Below the pieces are notes generated by a model. It was not told the origin of the DNA. It worked only from the letters and a program-made list of their open reading frames with translations, and made no database searches. A DNA stretch of 64,000 nucleotides from positions 248,150,830-248,214,829 of the forward strand of contig OV884057.1 of assembly GCA_930367215.1 (NCBI GenBank). The letters are read 5' to 3'. This document shows, piece by piece, positions 1 to 8,399 of this stretch. Source of the stretch: Pollenia angustigena (Eukaryota > Arthropoda > Insecta > Diptera > Polleniidae). The position numbers were made by a program, and so were the translations under genes. Position 1 is the first letter of the stretch. Each line of letters begins with the position of its first letter.

Positions 1-489
1 TATTGGGTTTGAATGGTGTTCGCTATCGTGAGATAATAACGAACTTTTTATGGCCCGAATTGGAAGATATGGATGTGGACGATATGTGGTTTCAACAGGA
101 CGGAGCGACAAATTCAATGCCCGTGTTATCTAACATGGTGGTGATGTCAATTTGCCGCCAAACTCATGTGATTTGACACCGTTGGACTTCTTTCTTTGGG
201 GTTATTTGAAAGAAAAGGTGTATGTCGACAAGCCAGCAACAATTCAAGAGCAGATAATTCGGCACATTAACGGCATAGAACCTCATTTGTATCTCAGCGT
301 CATCGAACATTTGAACCATCGGATGGAGGTGTGCCGCCGAAGTCGCGGTGGCCATTTGGCCGATATTTTATTCCATACATAATTGAACCATACCAATATT
401 AATATAATAAAAAGAAATGACAATAATTTTCTAATTAATTTGTGTTTTTTATTCAAAATCAAAATCGGCCCTTAAAATTTAACCACCCT
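1..489 (+). mobile_element. 3' part of a broken mariner-like DNA transposon, in the last Wnt6 intron
   Basis: Decayed DDE transposase fragment. Around 51-108 one frame reads WPELEDMDVDDMWFQQDGAT, the second catalytic-D block of mariner-type transposases. From 152 to 382 a shifted frame reads CDLTPLDFFLWGY, the third catalytic block, and runs on to a stop. Part of the spacer between the two blocks is deleted and the frame is broken, so no active enzyme is encoded. The 5' half lies beyond the window. The right end is placed near the AACCACCC around 480-489, which resembles an inverted terminus; the exact edge is uncertain. It lies upstream of the Wnt exon on the same strand, so it should be spliced out with the intron. 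It is related to the elements at 1807 and 6642. Confidence 0.8.
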
Positions 490-762
490 TTATTTGACGA
501 CCTACACGTAACCACTAGTTTTTTTCAAAACTTTTTTGCTTTTGCAAAACGTCAAACATCATTTAATAGTTTCTTAATTAACAAAGAAAGTTTAGTGAAT
601 CCAAAGAAATTCTTGAAAATAAAGCTAAAGTTTGATCGCTTTCCTGGTCACTCTTTTTTTTTTTTTTGATTTTTTTCGTCAAACATTTGTTAGTTATGAA
701 CATACTTTAAGGAAGTTTTTAGAAGACTACAAATATTTGAATTTGCTGCTAAATTATAGTAA

Positions 763-785
763 TAGAACTTTTCTTTTATTTCCAG
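763..785 (+). other. 3' splice acceptor of the last Wnt6 intron
   Basis: A pyrimidine-rich tract (ttttcttttatttccag) ends in AG at 784-785, immediately before a frame-compatible Wnt exon. Codon phase is intact from 786. The acceptor is inferred from the motif and from the abrupt start of Wnt homology. Confidence 0.85.
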
Positions 786-1247
786 GCAATTCGAGATTCG
801 ATACGACTAGAATGCAAATGTCATGGCCTTTCGGGTTCATGTACCGTCAAAACGTGCTGGTTAAAAATGCCCTCCTTCCGTGAAGTCTCTACCAGGCTAC
901 GAGAGAAATTTGATGGTGCCTACAAGGTTGTACTGCGCAATGATGGCAACAGTTTTATGCCCGAAAGTGAAAATATCAAACTGCCCACAAAATACGATCT
1001 TGTATACTCAGACGATTCAGCCGATTTCTGTGCGCCGAATATACGAACTGGTTCGCTGGGCACGCAAGATCGTGAGTGCAATGTCACCTCTATCGGTGTC
1101 GACGGCTGTGATCTCTTGTGTTGCAGTCGGGGTCACAAACATCACATTGTATCCGAATGGGTTAATTGCAAATGTGTATTTAAGTGGTGCTGCGAGGTGA
1201 CTTGTGAAAAATGTCTCGAAAAACGGGAGATAAATACTTGTCTATAG
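786..1247 (+). CDS. Wnt6: Wnt6-type secreted ligand, 3' terminal coding exon (153 codons plus stop)
   Basis: Partial CDS: the C-terminal ~153 residues of a Wnt ligand, a secreted lipid-modified glycoprotein that signals through Frizzled receptors. Translation from the acceptor begins AIRDSIRLECKCHGLSGSC, the Wnt signature that contains the acylated serine. It continues with TVKTCW and MPSFREV, then DFCAPN..TGSLGT, GCDLLCCSRGH and CKWCC-like cysteine blocks, and ends EINTCL before TAG. All 16 cysteines expected for this part are present and the frame is unbroken, so the gene looks functional. MPSFREV, SADFCAPN and GRGH-type motifs followed by a final CL fit Wnt6 better than Wnt1 or Wnt10, as I recall those families. 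An ATG at 867 lies inside the exon and is not the start; the first exons are left of the window. In Drosophila, Wnt6 sits in the wg-Wnt6-Wnt10 cluster; no neighbouring Wnt is seen here. Confidence 0.93.
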   Translation, partial: AIRDSIRLECKCHGLSGSCTVKTCWLKMPSFREVSTRLREKFDGAYKVVLRNDGNSFMPESENIKLPTKYDLVYSDDSADFCAPNIRTGSLGTQDRECNVTSIGVDGCDLLCCSRGHKHHIVSEWVNCKCVFKWCCEVTCEKCLEKREINTCL

Positions 1248-1800
1248 TTAGAAGGAGAGTATTATTCTCCAAAGTATAATTAACAGTAGTTTTGTAATGA
1301 AAAAATATTGAAAAAAAGAAGCTTTCCATTACACGTGATAACTTAAAAATTATTTATTAACCAGCTGTTTTAGTATTTAAGTTAACGCTATAGTATTCAT
1401 TCAGAATTTTGTATTATTTTTTTTTTATATTTAGTTTGTTTTTGTATTTAAATGTATTAACGTGATAATATTTGTAATATTTTTATTAATTGTTTTTATT
1501 ATTTTATTTTATAATCTACTACTTCTACTATTTTTAATTGAAAAAAGTAGGCTAGAAAAGAATCTCTTTATAAATATTTTTAGATAAAAAAACAACAAAA
1601 CTTATGTACACAAAAACTTAAAGATACGTTTGTGTAACTGTAAAATGTATCTTTTTTTTATTTAAATTTTGTAAATAATTTAGTTAAATGCGATTAAAAT
1701 AAACGATTGAAAGTAAAATTGTGAAAGATGTGTGAAGATTAAAATTGAATGTAGGAGCAGGTAAAGTATTTAAGAAAATAAATTAGAATTTCGTTATTTG
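1248..1800 (+). other. Probable Wnt6 3' UTR with two AATAAA signals
   Basis: Very AT-rich, repeat-poor DNA follows the stop codon directly. Canonical AATAAA hexamers lie at 1698-1703 and 1777-1782, giving a 3' UTR of about 0.45-0.55 kb. The next transposon starts at 1807, just after the second signal. The cleavage site itself cannot be read from sequence. Confidence 0.6.
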
Positions 1801-1806
1801 GATGTA

Positions 1807-2655
1807 TCGGGTGTTGTTTTTTTAGCTGCATATGAAATTTTGTTATCGATAACTATTGTTTGAAAGCTGAGAATGTCAAACTGTTATAACATTTCTTTTA
1901 GCAAGGCTTGGCAAGTCATCATGAACCGTTTAACGCTAGAACAATGCTTCCAAATTGTGGAAATTTATTTCTAAAAAATTAATCTGTTCACGAAGTTCAT
2001 AGAGCACTTCGTCATATTTACGAAGATCATTCCTGGTTAAATGGCCACGTCAATAAGCAAATTTGCAATATTTGTAGCGAAGATTGATAACAAATCACCA
2101 GTACATCCATCCGAATTGACTATTTGGTTCGGTTTACAGGCTCTTTCGAAATGAGCAATGAGCTGCCGTTACGCAGAATCAAAAGTAATTTGGTTCTAAC
2201 TAGATGGCGGAACTTCCTATACAGCTCGCTTAACAATGGATTGATTGCGAAATCAATTTGGTGACAACTTTATTTTCAGAAGTGGTCCAGTTCACTGGCC
2301 ACCTCGTTCGTGCGAGCTACCGCCTCTGGATTACTTTCTATGAGGCTGGGCTCTGTTAAGTCATTGGTTATGGTCACAAACTAGCATAAATCATAATCAC
2401 TAAATCATAAAAAGCCAATAATTAAGCAACCATTGACGGCATACGGTCAGATTTATTTGAAAAAGTAAAAAGAAACTAGACTCATCAAATGGACCGTGTT
2501 ACTCGTAGAAGCAGCGACATATGCCAGAAATCATATGTAAGAAATAAATGCCATGAAATTATCTAGCAGACTATAATAAAAAAAAATTCATTCCAACAAT
2601 ATTTCTCTCTTGTATCATCATTTTAAGTTCTCATGCAGTTAAATAAATCACCCTG
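1807..2655 (+). mobile_element. Mariner-like DNA transposon, degenerate copy with TA duplication
   Basis: 849-bp element flanked by TA (1805-1806 and 2656-2657). It starts TCGGGTGTTG and ends ATCACCCTG, forming a short TIR. The transposase is riddled with stops but readable in pieces: MNRLTLEQ...QIVEIYF near 1921, SWLNGHVNKQ near 2033, and SGPVHWPPRSCELPPLDYF near 2281-2340. The order matches the copy at 6642. Internal deletions remove most of the region between the N-terminal helix and the catalytic core. Same family as the elements at 1-489 and 6642-7496. Confidence 0.8.
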
Positions 2656-2699
2656 TACATTAATTGCTCACCGAAGCTTGTCATGACTATGTTTCATTG

Positions 2700-3760
2700 A
2701 TTTCAATGTGCGAGATATTGCTTGTGCTGAAGATTTTCACACGAAAGACAAAGACAGTACAGGCCAGACAGTTGTGGAAAGGATTTACTTAAGCACCTGC
2801 CACATGGCCTAATCTCATGGTGGATCTCAACCATATTGGGGACAAATAATGGGTTAACCAACCATTCATTAGTGTGTATAATCCGGCAAAATCGCCCCTT
2901 GTGTAGGAGCTGGAGCAAAGCAACCTTCGCTGCTTTTTGGAAAATGCCAGCAGCTTTTGATGTGTAGTAACAGCACCTAGGATTGATCCCTCAGGCTGAA
3001 CTCGCCCATAAGTGGTGAAAAATAAGTCATTTAGTGGGGTTGTCAGGATCCTCCTTCCCGCGACTTTAGGTAGTAGATCTAAATAACCCTGTGATTAGCG
3101 GTAGTACTCCATCAGCGCGCAGGCGAAGCTTCTGCAATGACAATCTCCCTAAAGGCCGAAGCATGACGTGACGTTTCTAACTTTGACAGAAAAGCGTATA
3201 GCAAAAGGTGTAGGGCACAATAAAAACTTTGACAACACTCACGCATTGTGTGTTAAAAAATAAATAAATAAAAGAAATGATACATACAAACTACCAGATT
3301 GTCAAAGCGCGCTAAAAGATGAGAGTTGTCTAACTTTTCGCTTCGCTCGTTTAAAGTACTTAATGTGACATGTTTCATATAAATTTGAATATTTCATCTA
3401 AGATATCAAAGCGAATCTCTAACGCAACGCGAAGCAAAAGTTTTTTCTGTCATTGCCTTAAAGGCCACAAGTATTTTTCGCAAGAAGCATACTAACAGAA
3501 CCGTTTATATAATAGTTAGTCCGGTGCCGTGTCACCAGGGCTACGGTGTTCCGTGGTACTAGCTTTCTGGAGCTCTGGTTAGCAGTGAAGATCTTTTCAA
3601 ATCTGTCAATTTTGGATTTTTGCCAGATTCCAGGTATTGACTGCACCTGATTTTGACAAAGGATATTGCCCCAGAAGGGAGAGAAAGAAGTTTGATGACA
3701 ATGAATTAGAATCATTACTCCAACTCAAGAAGAACACCCAGGCATCAATTTAGAAATGTT
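2700..3760 (-). repeat. R1 composite dispersed repeat, copy 1
   Basis: Moderately GC-rich segment shared with 40830-41220, 57285-57592 and 61545-62400. Shared landmarks are the cccgcgacttt block (3058), the cacctaggat block (2970), cgcaagaagcatacta (3479) and the ccaggtattgactgca block (3630). Orientation is opposite to the 40.8-kb and 57.3-kb copies and the same as the 61.5-kb copy. It is split by a 301-bp insertion at 3158-3458. No coding sequence is recognised; the short ORFs are not conserved between copies. Class is unknown, possibly the untranslated part of a retroelement. Confidence 0.6.
3158..3458. mobile_element. 301-bp insertion with 8-bp TSD (hAT/P-type MITE)
   Basis: Inserted in R1 copy 1 and flanked by a perfect 8-bp duplication TAAAGGCC (3150-3157 and 3459-3466). 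The R1 copy at 61.8 kb has the corresponding undisrupted sequence ccttaaag, which supports insertion. The ends share only weak inverted similarity around a tgac core; no coding potential. Confidence 0.65.
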
Positions 3761-3889
3761 TTCGAGATGCAGGATTCATATAAAACAAAGGAAATTGGGT
3801 GACACACTAGTTGGAGGCTAGAAACGTCCGAAATTTGGCTTATATATATATATTCCTCTAACTCTCACTGGAGCATAGGGCGCCGAAAT

Positions 3890-4320
3890 TTGGCTTGAAC
3901 GTCATAAAAAGAAAACCTTTTTGCATTTTATCATGACCAACAATAATGTATAGATCCACTGCGACGCGACAATCCCAGGTGCAAGAAATGTTATGTGAAA
4001 TTCAACCAACCAGCAACGAAACAACGTCAAAGCAAAATATTTTTAACACCATGCTGATGCTCTGTATTTGGTATGACCAGAAGTATCCTATTTATTTTAA
4101 GGTGTAGAAATTATGAAAGACGGACACAGAGGACAGCTTGAAGCGGGCGGGATGGAATACACAATCAGGCGTGAACCAATATCAGTTAATAACTGTGATA
4201 GGAAAGGATGTTTTGCCTTACCTGGCTTATAGTCCACACCTTGCCCCCCTACGACTACCCTACCGAGGGTATCCGAAATCAGCTTGATTCGTTTTTGGCC
4301 ACTAATAATGAGCCGTATTT
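3890..4320 (+). mobile_element. Fossil mariner transposase fragment
   Basis: Broken frames read ERHKKKTFLHFIMTNNN, then a run resembling the mariner CDATIP block, ALYLV, and DVLPYLAYSPHLAP near 4210-4250, matching the order of mariner transposases (the LPH.AYSPDLAPSD block carries the third D). Multiple stops and frameshifts mean it is inactive. Boundaries are approximate and no TIRs were identified. Confidence 0.65.
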
Positions 4321-4796
4321 AGCAGTGGAATCAATATGTCTTCAGAAAAGGAACACCAAAAATTTGCTCTAAAAACGCGTTTTATGCGCATTAAATATGC
4401 AGTAAAAACTGGAAAATATGTCCTGAAAAATGTTAAAAATATGTTCTAAAAAATCAAAAATTGTTCATTTGAAGACAAAATATTCAAAAATTTAATAACA
4501 AAATTAAAAAAAAACTTATTATCGCTTAAGCCGGTGGCATGTCATAACGTCCAGTGTCATAGTGTCCATGGACATTATGACACTTTCAAAAGTGTCATAA
4601 CGTCCATCAAAGAAATGTCATAGCGTCCGCGGACGTTATGACACTTTTCAAAGTGTCATAATGTCCACAACTTAACCTATAATGAAAAATATTAAAATTT
4701 GTTTTGAAATATCAAAATAAGTAAGTACAATGCCAAAAATTCTTACAAGCAAGAAAGAATGTAAACAAATTTGGGATCATAGGATTTTCTTCTCTA

Positions 4797-5262
4797 TGGT
4801 ATAACAAATACCGGCTTCGCTAACTAAAGCTTCTCTTCACAGCCGGCCTTCGGCCGGGCGCAAGGATTTTCTCCTCTACGGTATAACAAACACCGGCTTC
4901 GCTAAGTGAAGCTTCTAAAATCTGCCTTGTTTCCGAACGAAAGCCGACTATGCAGAGAAGCTTTAGTTAGCGAAGCCGGTGATGTTATACCATAGAGGAG
5001 AAAATCCTTGCGCACGGCCGAAGGCCGGCTGTGCAGTGAAGCTTTAGTAAGCGAAGCCGGTGTTTGTTATACCATAGAGGAGAAAATCCTTGCGCCCGGC
5101 CAAAGGCCGGCTGTGCAGAGAAGCTTTAGTTAGCGAAGCCGGTATTTGTTATACCATAGAGAAGAAAATCCTTGCGCCCGGCCAAAGACCGGCTGTGCAA
5201 AGGAGCTTTAGTTAGCGAAGCCGGTATTTGTTATACCATAGAGGAGAAAATCCTTGCGTCCA
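4797..5262 (+). repeat. 82-bp GC-rich tandem units inside FB1
   Basis: Units contain GAGGAGAAAATCCTTGCG, a GGCC-rich self-complementary block (ggccgaaggccggc), AGCTTTAGTTAGCGAAGCC and a GTTATACCATA stretch. The gaggagaaaatcc landmark recurs at about 4997, 5079, 5161 and 5243, an exact 82-bp period. The leftmost part (4797-4915) is the same unit in inverted orientation; the switch is at a junction near 4918-4950 (tctgccttgtttccgaac). Confidence 0.85.
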
Positions 5263-5292
5263 AAAATGTTTTCGTTATATATTTAATATATA

Positions 5293-5456
5293 CACCCAGA
5301 GAAAAAGCAGCAAAACCTTTTTTAAAAAATTGTTTACCATATTATGTTTCATTTAACCAAATCATTGTCACCGACAACCATATTATGGTTAAATTAGTTT
5401 CTGTAAAAATAGTTTTGTTGGTTGGGACCATAATGAAACATGTTTTTCTCTGCGTG
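5293..5456. mobile_element. TA-type MITE (CACSCAGAGAAAAA family), copy A, in FB1
   Basis: 164-bp element between TA dinucleotides (5291-5292, 5457-5458). It begins CACCCAGAGAAAAA and ends TTTTTCTCTGCGTG. The interior holds ccatattatgg-type palindromes. Other copies are at 13444-13592, 29817-30301 and 41251-42738. The TA TSD points to Tc1/mariner mobilisation. Confidence 0.8.
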
Positions 5457-5919
5457 TATGCAGATCAATTTTTTTGTATTTTACTTCTTTAGTAATTATG
5501 GACCTAATGACACTTTTGAAAGTGTCATAATGTCCATTTGCAAAGTGTCATAGTGTCAATGGACGTTATGACACTTTTGAAAGTGTCACAATGTCCATGG
5601 ACACTATGACACTTTTTGGAGTGTCATAACGTCCATGGACACTATGACACTGGACGTTATGACATGCCACCCTTAAGCCCATATTAGGCTAAAATTCATA
5701 TATGAGATATTTGGTTTTTGTCTTAAAGGGATTTTCGGAACGCTCGCTAAATTGTTAACAAAGGTTAACATTTAAAAGGATGGGAGCTTTGGGCAAATGT
5801 GAAGCCATTCGAAAATAATTTAATTTGCAGTAAAATATTTTTGGGGCGAATTTAATTTAAATATGTTCCATCATAATAAGATGTCTTACGGACATCAAAT
5901 TATCTATAAAATTGGAACT

Positions 5920-6060
5920 TGTACTTTACGCAGAAGGTTATCATGGACAGACAACCAGCCAGACGGACGGATGGACATCGTTAGATCACTTTAAAAAGTG
6001 ATTCTGAGTCGATCGGTGTACTAAAAGATTGGTCAAGATTTCTATATATTATACACATTG
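5920..6060 (+). repeat. Helitron/DINE-like repeat fragment
   Basis: Contains the block around catggacagacaaccagcc, gacggacggatggacatcg and gattctgagtcgatcggt, shared with 19440-19540 and, on the opposite strand, with 7560-7680 and 35900-36020. Only the 3' third of the family is present. Boundaries are approximate. Confidence 0.5.
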
Positions 6061-6640
6061 CATATAATTTATACTTAATGACAATCTGCTTTGCCTCACA
6101 ATTTTAAAGTAAAAATTAAAAAAAAAGTTTTTATTTGCTGCGAAAGCTCTTGTAGGCATCTAAAAAATTTAACATGTATCAAAATGTACTATAAAAAGGC
6201 AAAATATGCGCTATAAACTAAATAAATGCTGCAAAAATGCTCGTTTAACTATATTATGTACAAAAATGCAGAAAACGGTAGCATATGCAAAAATATGCAC
6301 TTACAAATCGATTCCAAAATTCATAAAAGGCTCTAAAACGGATAAATATATTGTTTGTGCCTTTATTGGTCACACAAAGAAAAACATGCAGTTGCATATT
6401 TATGATTGCCCTGGTCATAACCTTCTTAAATTTATATTGTACCAATCTCTCACAATTAACGCTTCGATTTTCAAATAAATCTAGAAATTTCCCACAGTCA
6501 CAAGCAGACTTGATAAAATGGGCAGCCACATTCTTACTAGACATAATATTGCTAGCAAAGTTTTTGCAATAATATCGTCGAATTTATATTGTCGATTACA
6601 GAAGTTTTTACCGCTCTGAATTTAAAAATGATTGTAGACT
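6061..6640. other. AT-rich interval without a recognised gene
   Basis: Holds scattered aaaatatgc/aaaaatgc motifs similar to those at 4370-4470, left of FB1. The two stretches may be halves of one older element split by FB1. Short ORFs on both strands have no recognised homology. Confidence 0.4.
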
Positions 6641-6641
6641 A

Positions 6642-7496
6642 TCGGGTGATTTTTTAGCTATTATCTTTTTGGCAACACTGGTTTAAACAGCTGACGTACG
6701 TTCCGTGGTTTGTTTCACTATCAAACATCTTCAGTTTGGTCTATAATTTAACCACGAATCGTCTTACAAACGAACAACGCTTGCAAATTATTGAATTTTA
6801 TTATCAAAATGCGTGCTCTGTTAAGAAAGTTCATCGCGCGCTTCTTGTGTTCAGCGACGAAGCTCATTTTTGGCTCAACGGGTACGTTAATAAGCAGAAT
6901 TGTCGATTTTGGAGTGAAGATCAGCCAGAAGCATTGCAAGAGCTACCAATGCATCCAGAAAAAGTCACAGTCACAAGATGATGCGAATCGTAACGTAACT
7001 GTGAATGGTGAGCGTTACCGTGATATGATATCCAACTTGAAATGCAAGAGCTTGACTTGCATGACATGTGGTTTCAACAAGACGGTGCCACATGCCACAC
7101 AGCACGCTAAACAATGGACTTATTGAGAGGCGAGTTCGGTGAACATTTTATTTCACGTTCGGGGCCGGTCAATTGGCCGCCTAGATCGTGCGGTTTAACG
7201 CCTTTAGACTATTTTTTGTGGGGCTATACACACATGCCCGCTTCAATTGACGCATTGGAAGAAAACATTTAATTAAGCATTTATTCATGAGAAGCCGAAA
7301 TGTTGGAAAGAGAATGCCAAAATTGGACTAAGCGGATGGACCATTAGAGGCGCAGTCACGGTCAACATTTGCATGAAATAATGATCAAACACTAAATTAT
7401 ATGGACCATACTATTGATTCAAATAAAGATTTCATGCATTTTTCTGAATTTTATGTGTTTTTTTTAACTTTCCTATAGCTCTTAAAAAATCATTCC
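6642..7496 (+). mobile_element. Mariner-like element with DD41D spacing (rosa-type), internally deleted
   Basis: 855-bp element flanked by TA (6640-6641, 7497-7498), with termini sharing TGATTTTTTA. The transposase starts near 6740 as LTNEQRLQIIEFYYQN and jumps at an internal deletion to FSDEAHFWLNGYVNKQN, with the first catalytic D near 6862. Frameshifted blocks follow: NVTVNGERYRDMIS (near 6990), MWFQQDGATCHTA (7065), SGPVNWPPRSC and LTPLDYFLWGY (7170-7230). Counting codons from the D of QDG to the D of PLD gives 41 intervening residues, including one stop, i.e. DD41D, the spacing reported for the rosa group of mariners. Stops and shifts make it inactive. Confidence 0.85.
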
Positions 7497-7508
7497 TAGA
7501 AGAGAGCA

Positions 7509-7768
7509 ATTTAATTATACCCACACCACAATAGTGGAGAGGGTATTATGCATTTGTGCTGATGTGTATAACATCTTAAACTATTGGTCCTAGATCCACC
7601 TTAAAGCGTACCGATCGACTAAGAATCACTTTCTGAGTCGATTTAATGATGTCCGTCCGGCTGGCTGGCTGGCAGGGGCGAATCGGTCTATAATTTCATA
7701 TAGCCCCCATTCAAGCTGCTTTCCGGAATATGGACTTTGTGCCCATTACCAAACCACTTTTATTGAAA
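7509..7768 (-). repeat. Helitron/DINE-like repeat, 3' end on the minus strand
   Basis: Begins with a hairpin (ccacaccacaatagtgg...gagggta, 7516-7547), followed by the gtgctgatgtgt, tctgagtcgattta and gtccgtccggctgg blocks shared with 35866-36100. It is cut by the hAT-type insertion at 7777. Confidence 0.6.
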
Positions 7769-7776
7769 TTTTCAAC

Positions 7777-8391
7777 CAGTGTTCGTAAATAAACAGTAAA
7801 TTATCAAGCTTATCGGCTTACACACCCAAGAACGATATCTATTTTTTTAGTGTTTGTGTAGACGAACACAACCCTTAATATCGTTCGTAACTATTTTCAA
7901 GAAAGAGTCGAACATTAAATATTGTTCTGTTCTTTGTTAAAAAAAAAAAACAAAACAATTGTAGTGACACTGTAGACAAACATTAAATTTTAATGTTCTG
8001 TAATATTTATAATAAAATGAGCAAACAAATAATTTTAGCAACGACCGCAGCACGAACAGCTTGTGTGTGTATTGTGTAAAATTATGTTGCTGCCTTTTTG
8101 TTTTGTTAGCAATTTTTGATTTTTTTTTACCAGCCAAAAGGGACGAACATTAATGAGCCGAACCGAACACAATGAAGTTTGTGGTTTTTAAAAAAACCGA
8201 ACGGAATCAAATGTTCTCATCTTTTGTTGAGTTGGAAAAACAGTATTATTTTTGTGTTCGAAAGATGACAAACAGGGAAACCATATTTATTTAATGATTT
8301 TCAACACAAACACTATTAACGTTTATGTTTTCCACAAATCTACCGAACCGAACACTAAGGAGCGATATTTAGTGTTTATTTTCAAACATTG
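7777..8391. mobile_element. hAT-type non-autonomous element, 615 bp, copy 1
   Basis: Starts CAGTGTTCGTAAATAAAC and ends with the near-inverse (GTTTATTTTCAAACATTG). Flanked by an 8-bp duplication with one mismatch (ttttcaac 7769-7776, ttttaaac 8392-8399). The interior holds repeated gaacac/gttcg motifs in both orientations. A second copy, split by nested insertions, occupies 10520-10738 and 14473-14850. Confidence 0.8.
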
Positions 8392-8399
8392 TTTTAAAC

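Larger units (their letters stand above)
4533..5671. mobile_element. Foldback element FB1, 1139 bp, with modular palindromic ends and 8-bp TSD
   Basis: Starts GGTGGCATGTCATAACGTCC and ends with its inverse, flanked by a perfect 8-bp duplication CTTAAGCC (4525-4532 and 5672-5679). Each end holds several copies of a short palindromic module, variants of GTGTCATAACGTCCATGGAC and its mirror image. The core (about 4797-5262) is a GC-rich array of 82-bp units, with one to two inverted units on the left and four direct units on the right. A small TA-type MITE (5293-5456) lies between the core and the right end. No ORF has recognisable homology, so it is non-autonomous. The 8-bp TSD suggests mobilisation by a hAT- or P-type transposase (inference). 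Second copy at 13284-14201. Confidence 0.88.

Noticed and set aside
867..1247. ATG at 867 as the start of a 126-residue protein
   Set aside because: The Wnt frame continues upstream to the splice acceptor at 785 and includes the acylation motif, so 867 is an internal methionine.
4533..5671. CRISPR-like regular repeats
   Set aside because: The 82-bp units are contiguous with no unique spacers, and the sequence is eukaryotic with TIRs and a TSD.
4525..5679. FB1 as a piggyBac element using TTAA inside CTTAAGCC
   Set aside because: With TTAA as target the two ends would not be in register, whereas an 8-bp CTTAAGCC duplication gives exact ends, and FB2 has no TTAA.
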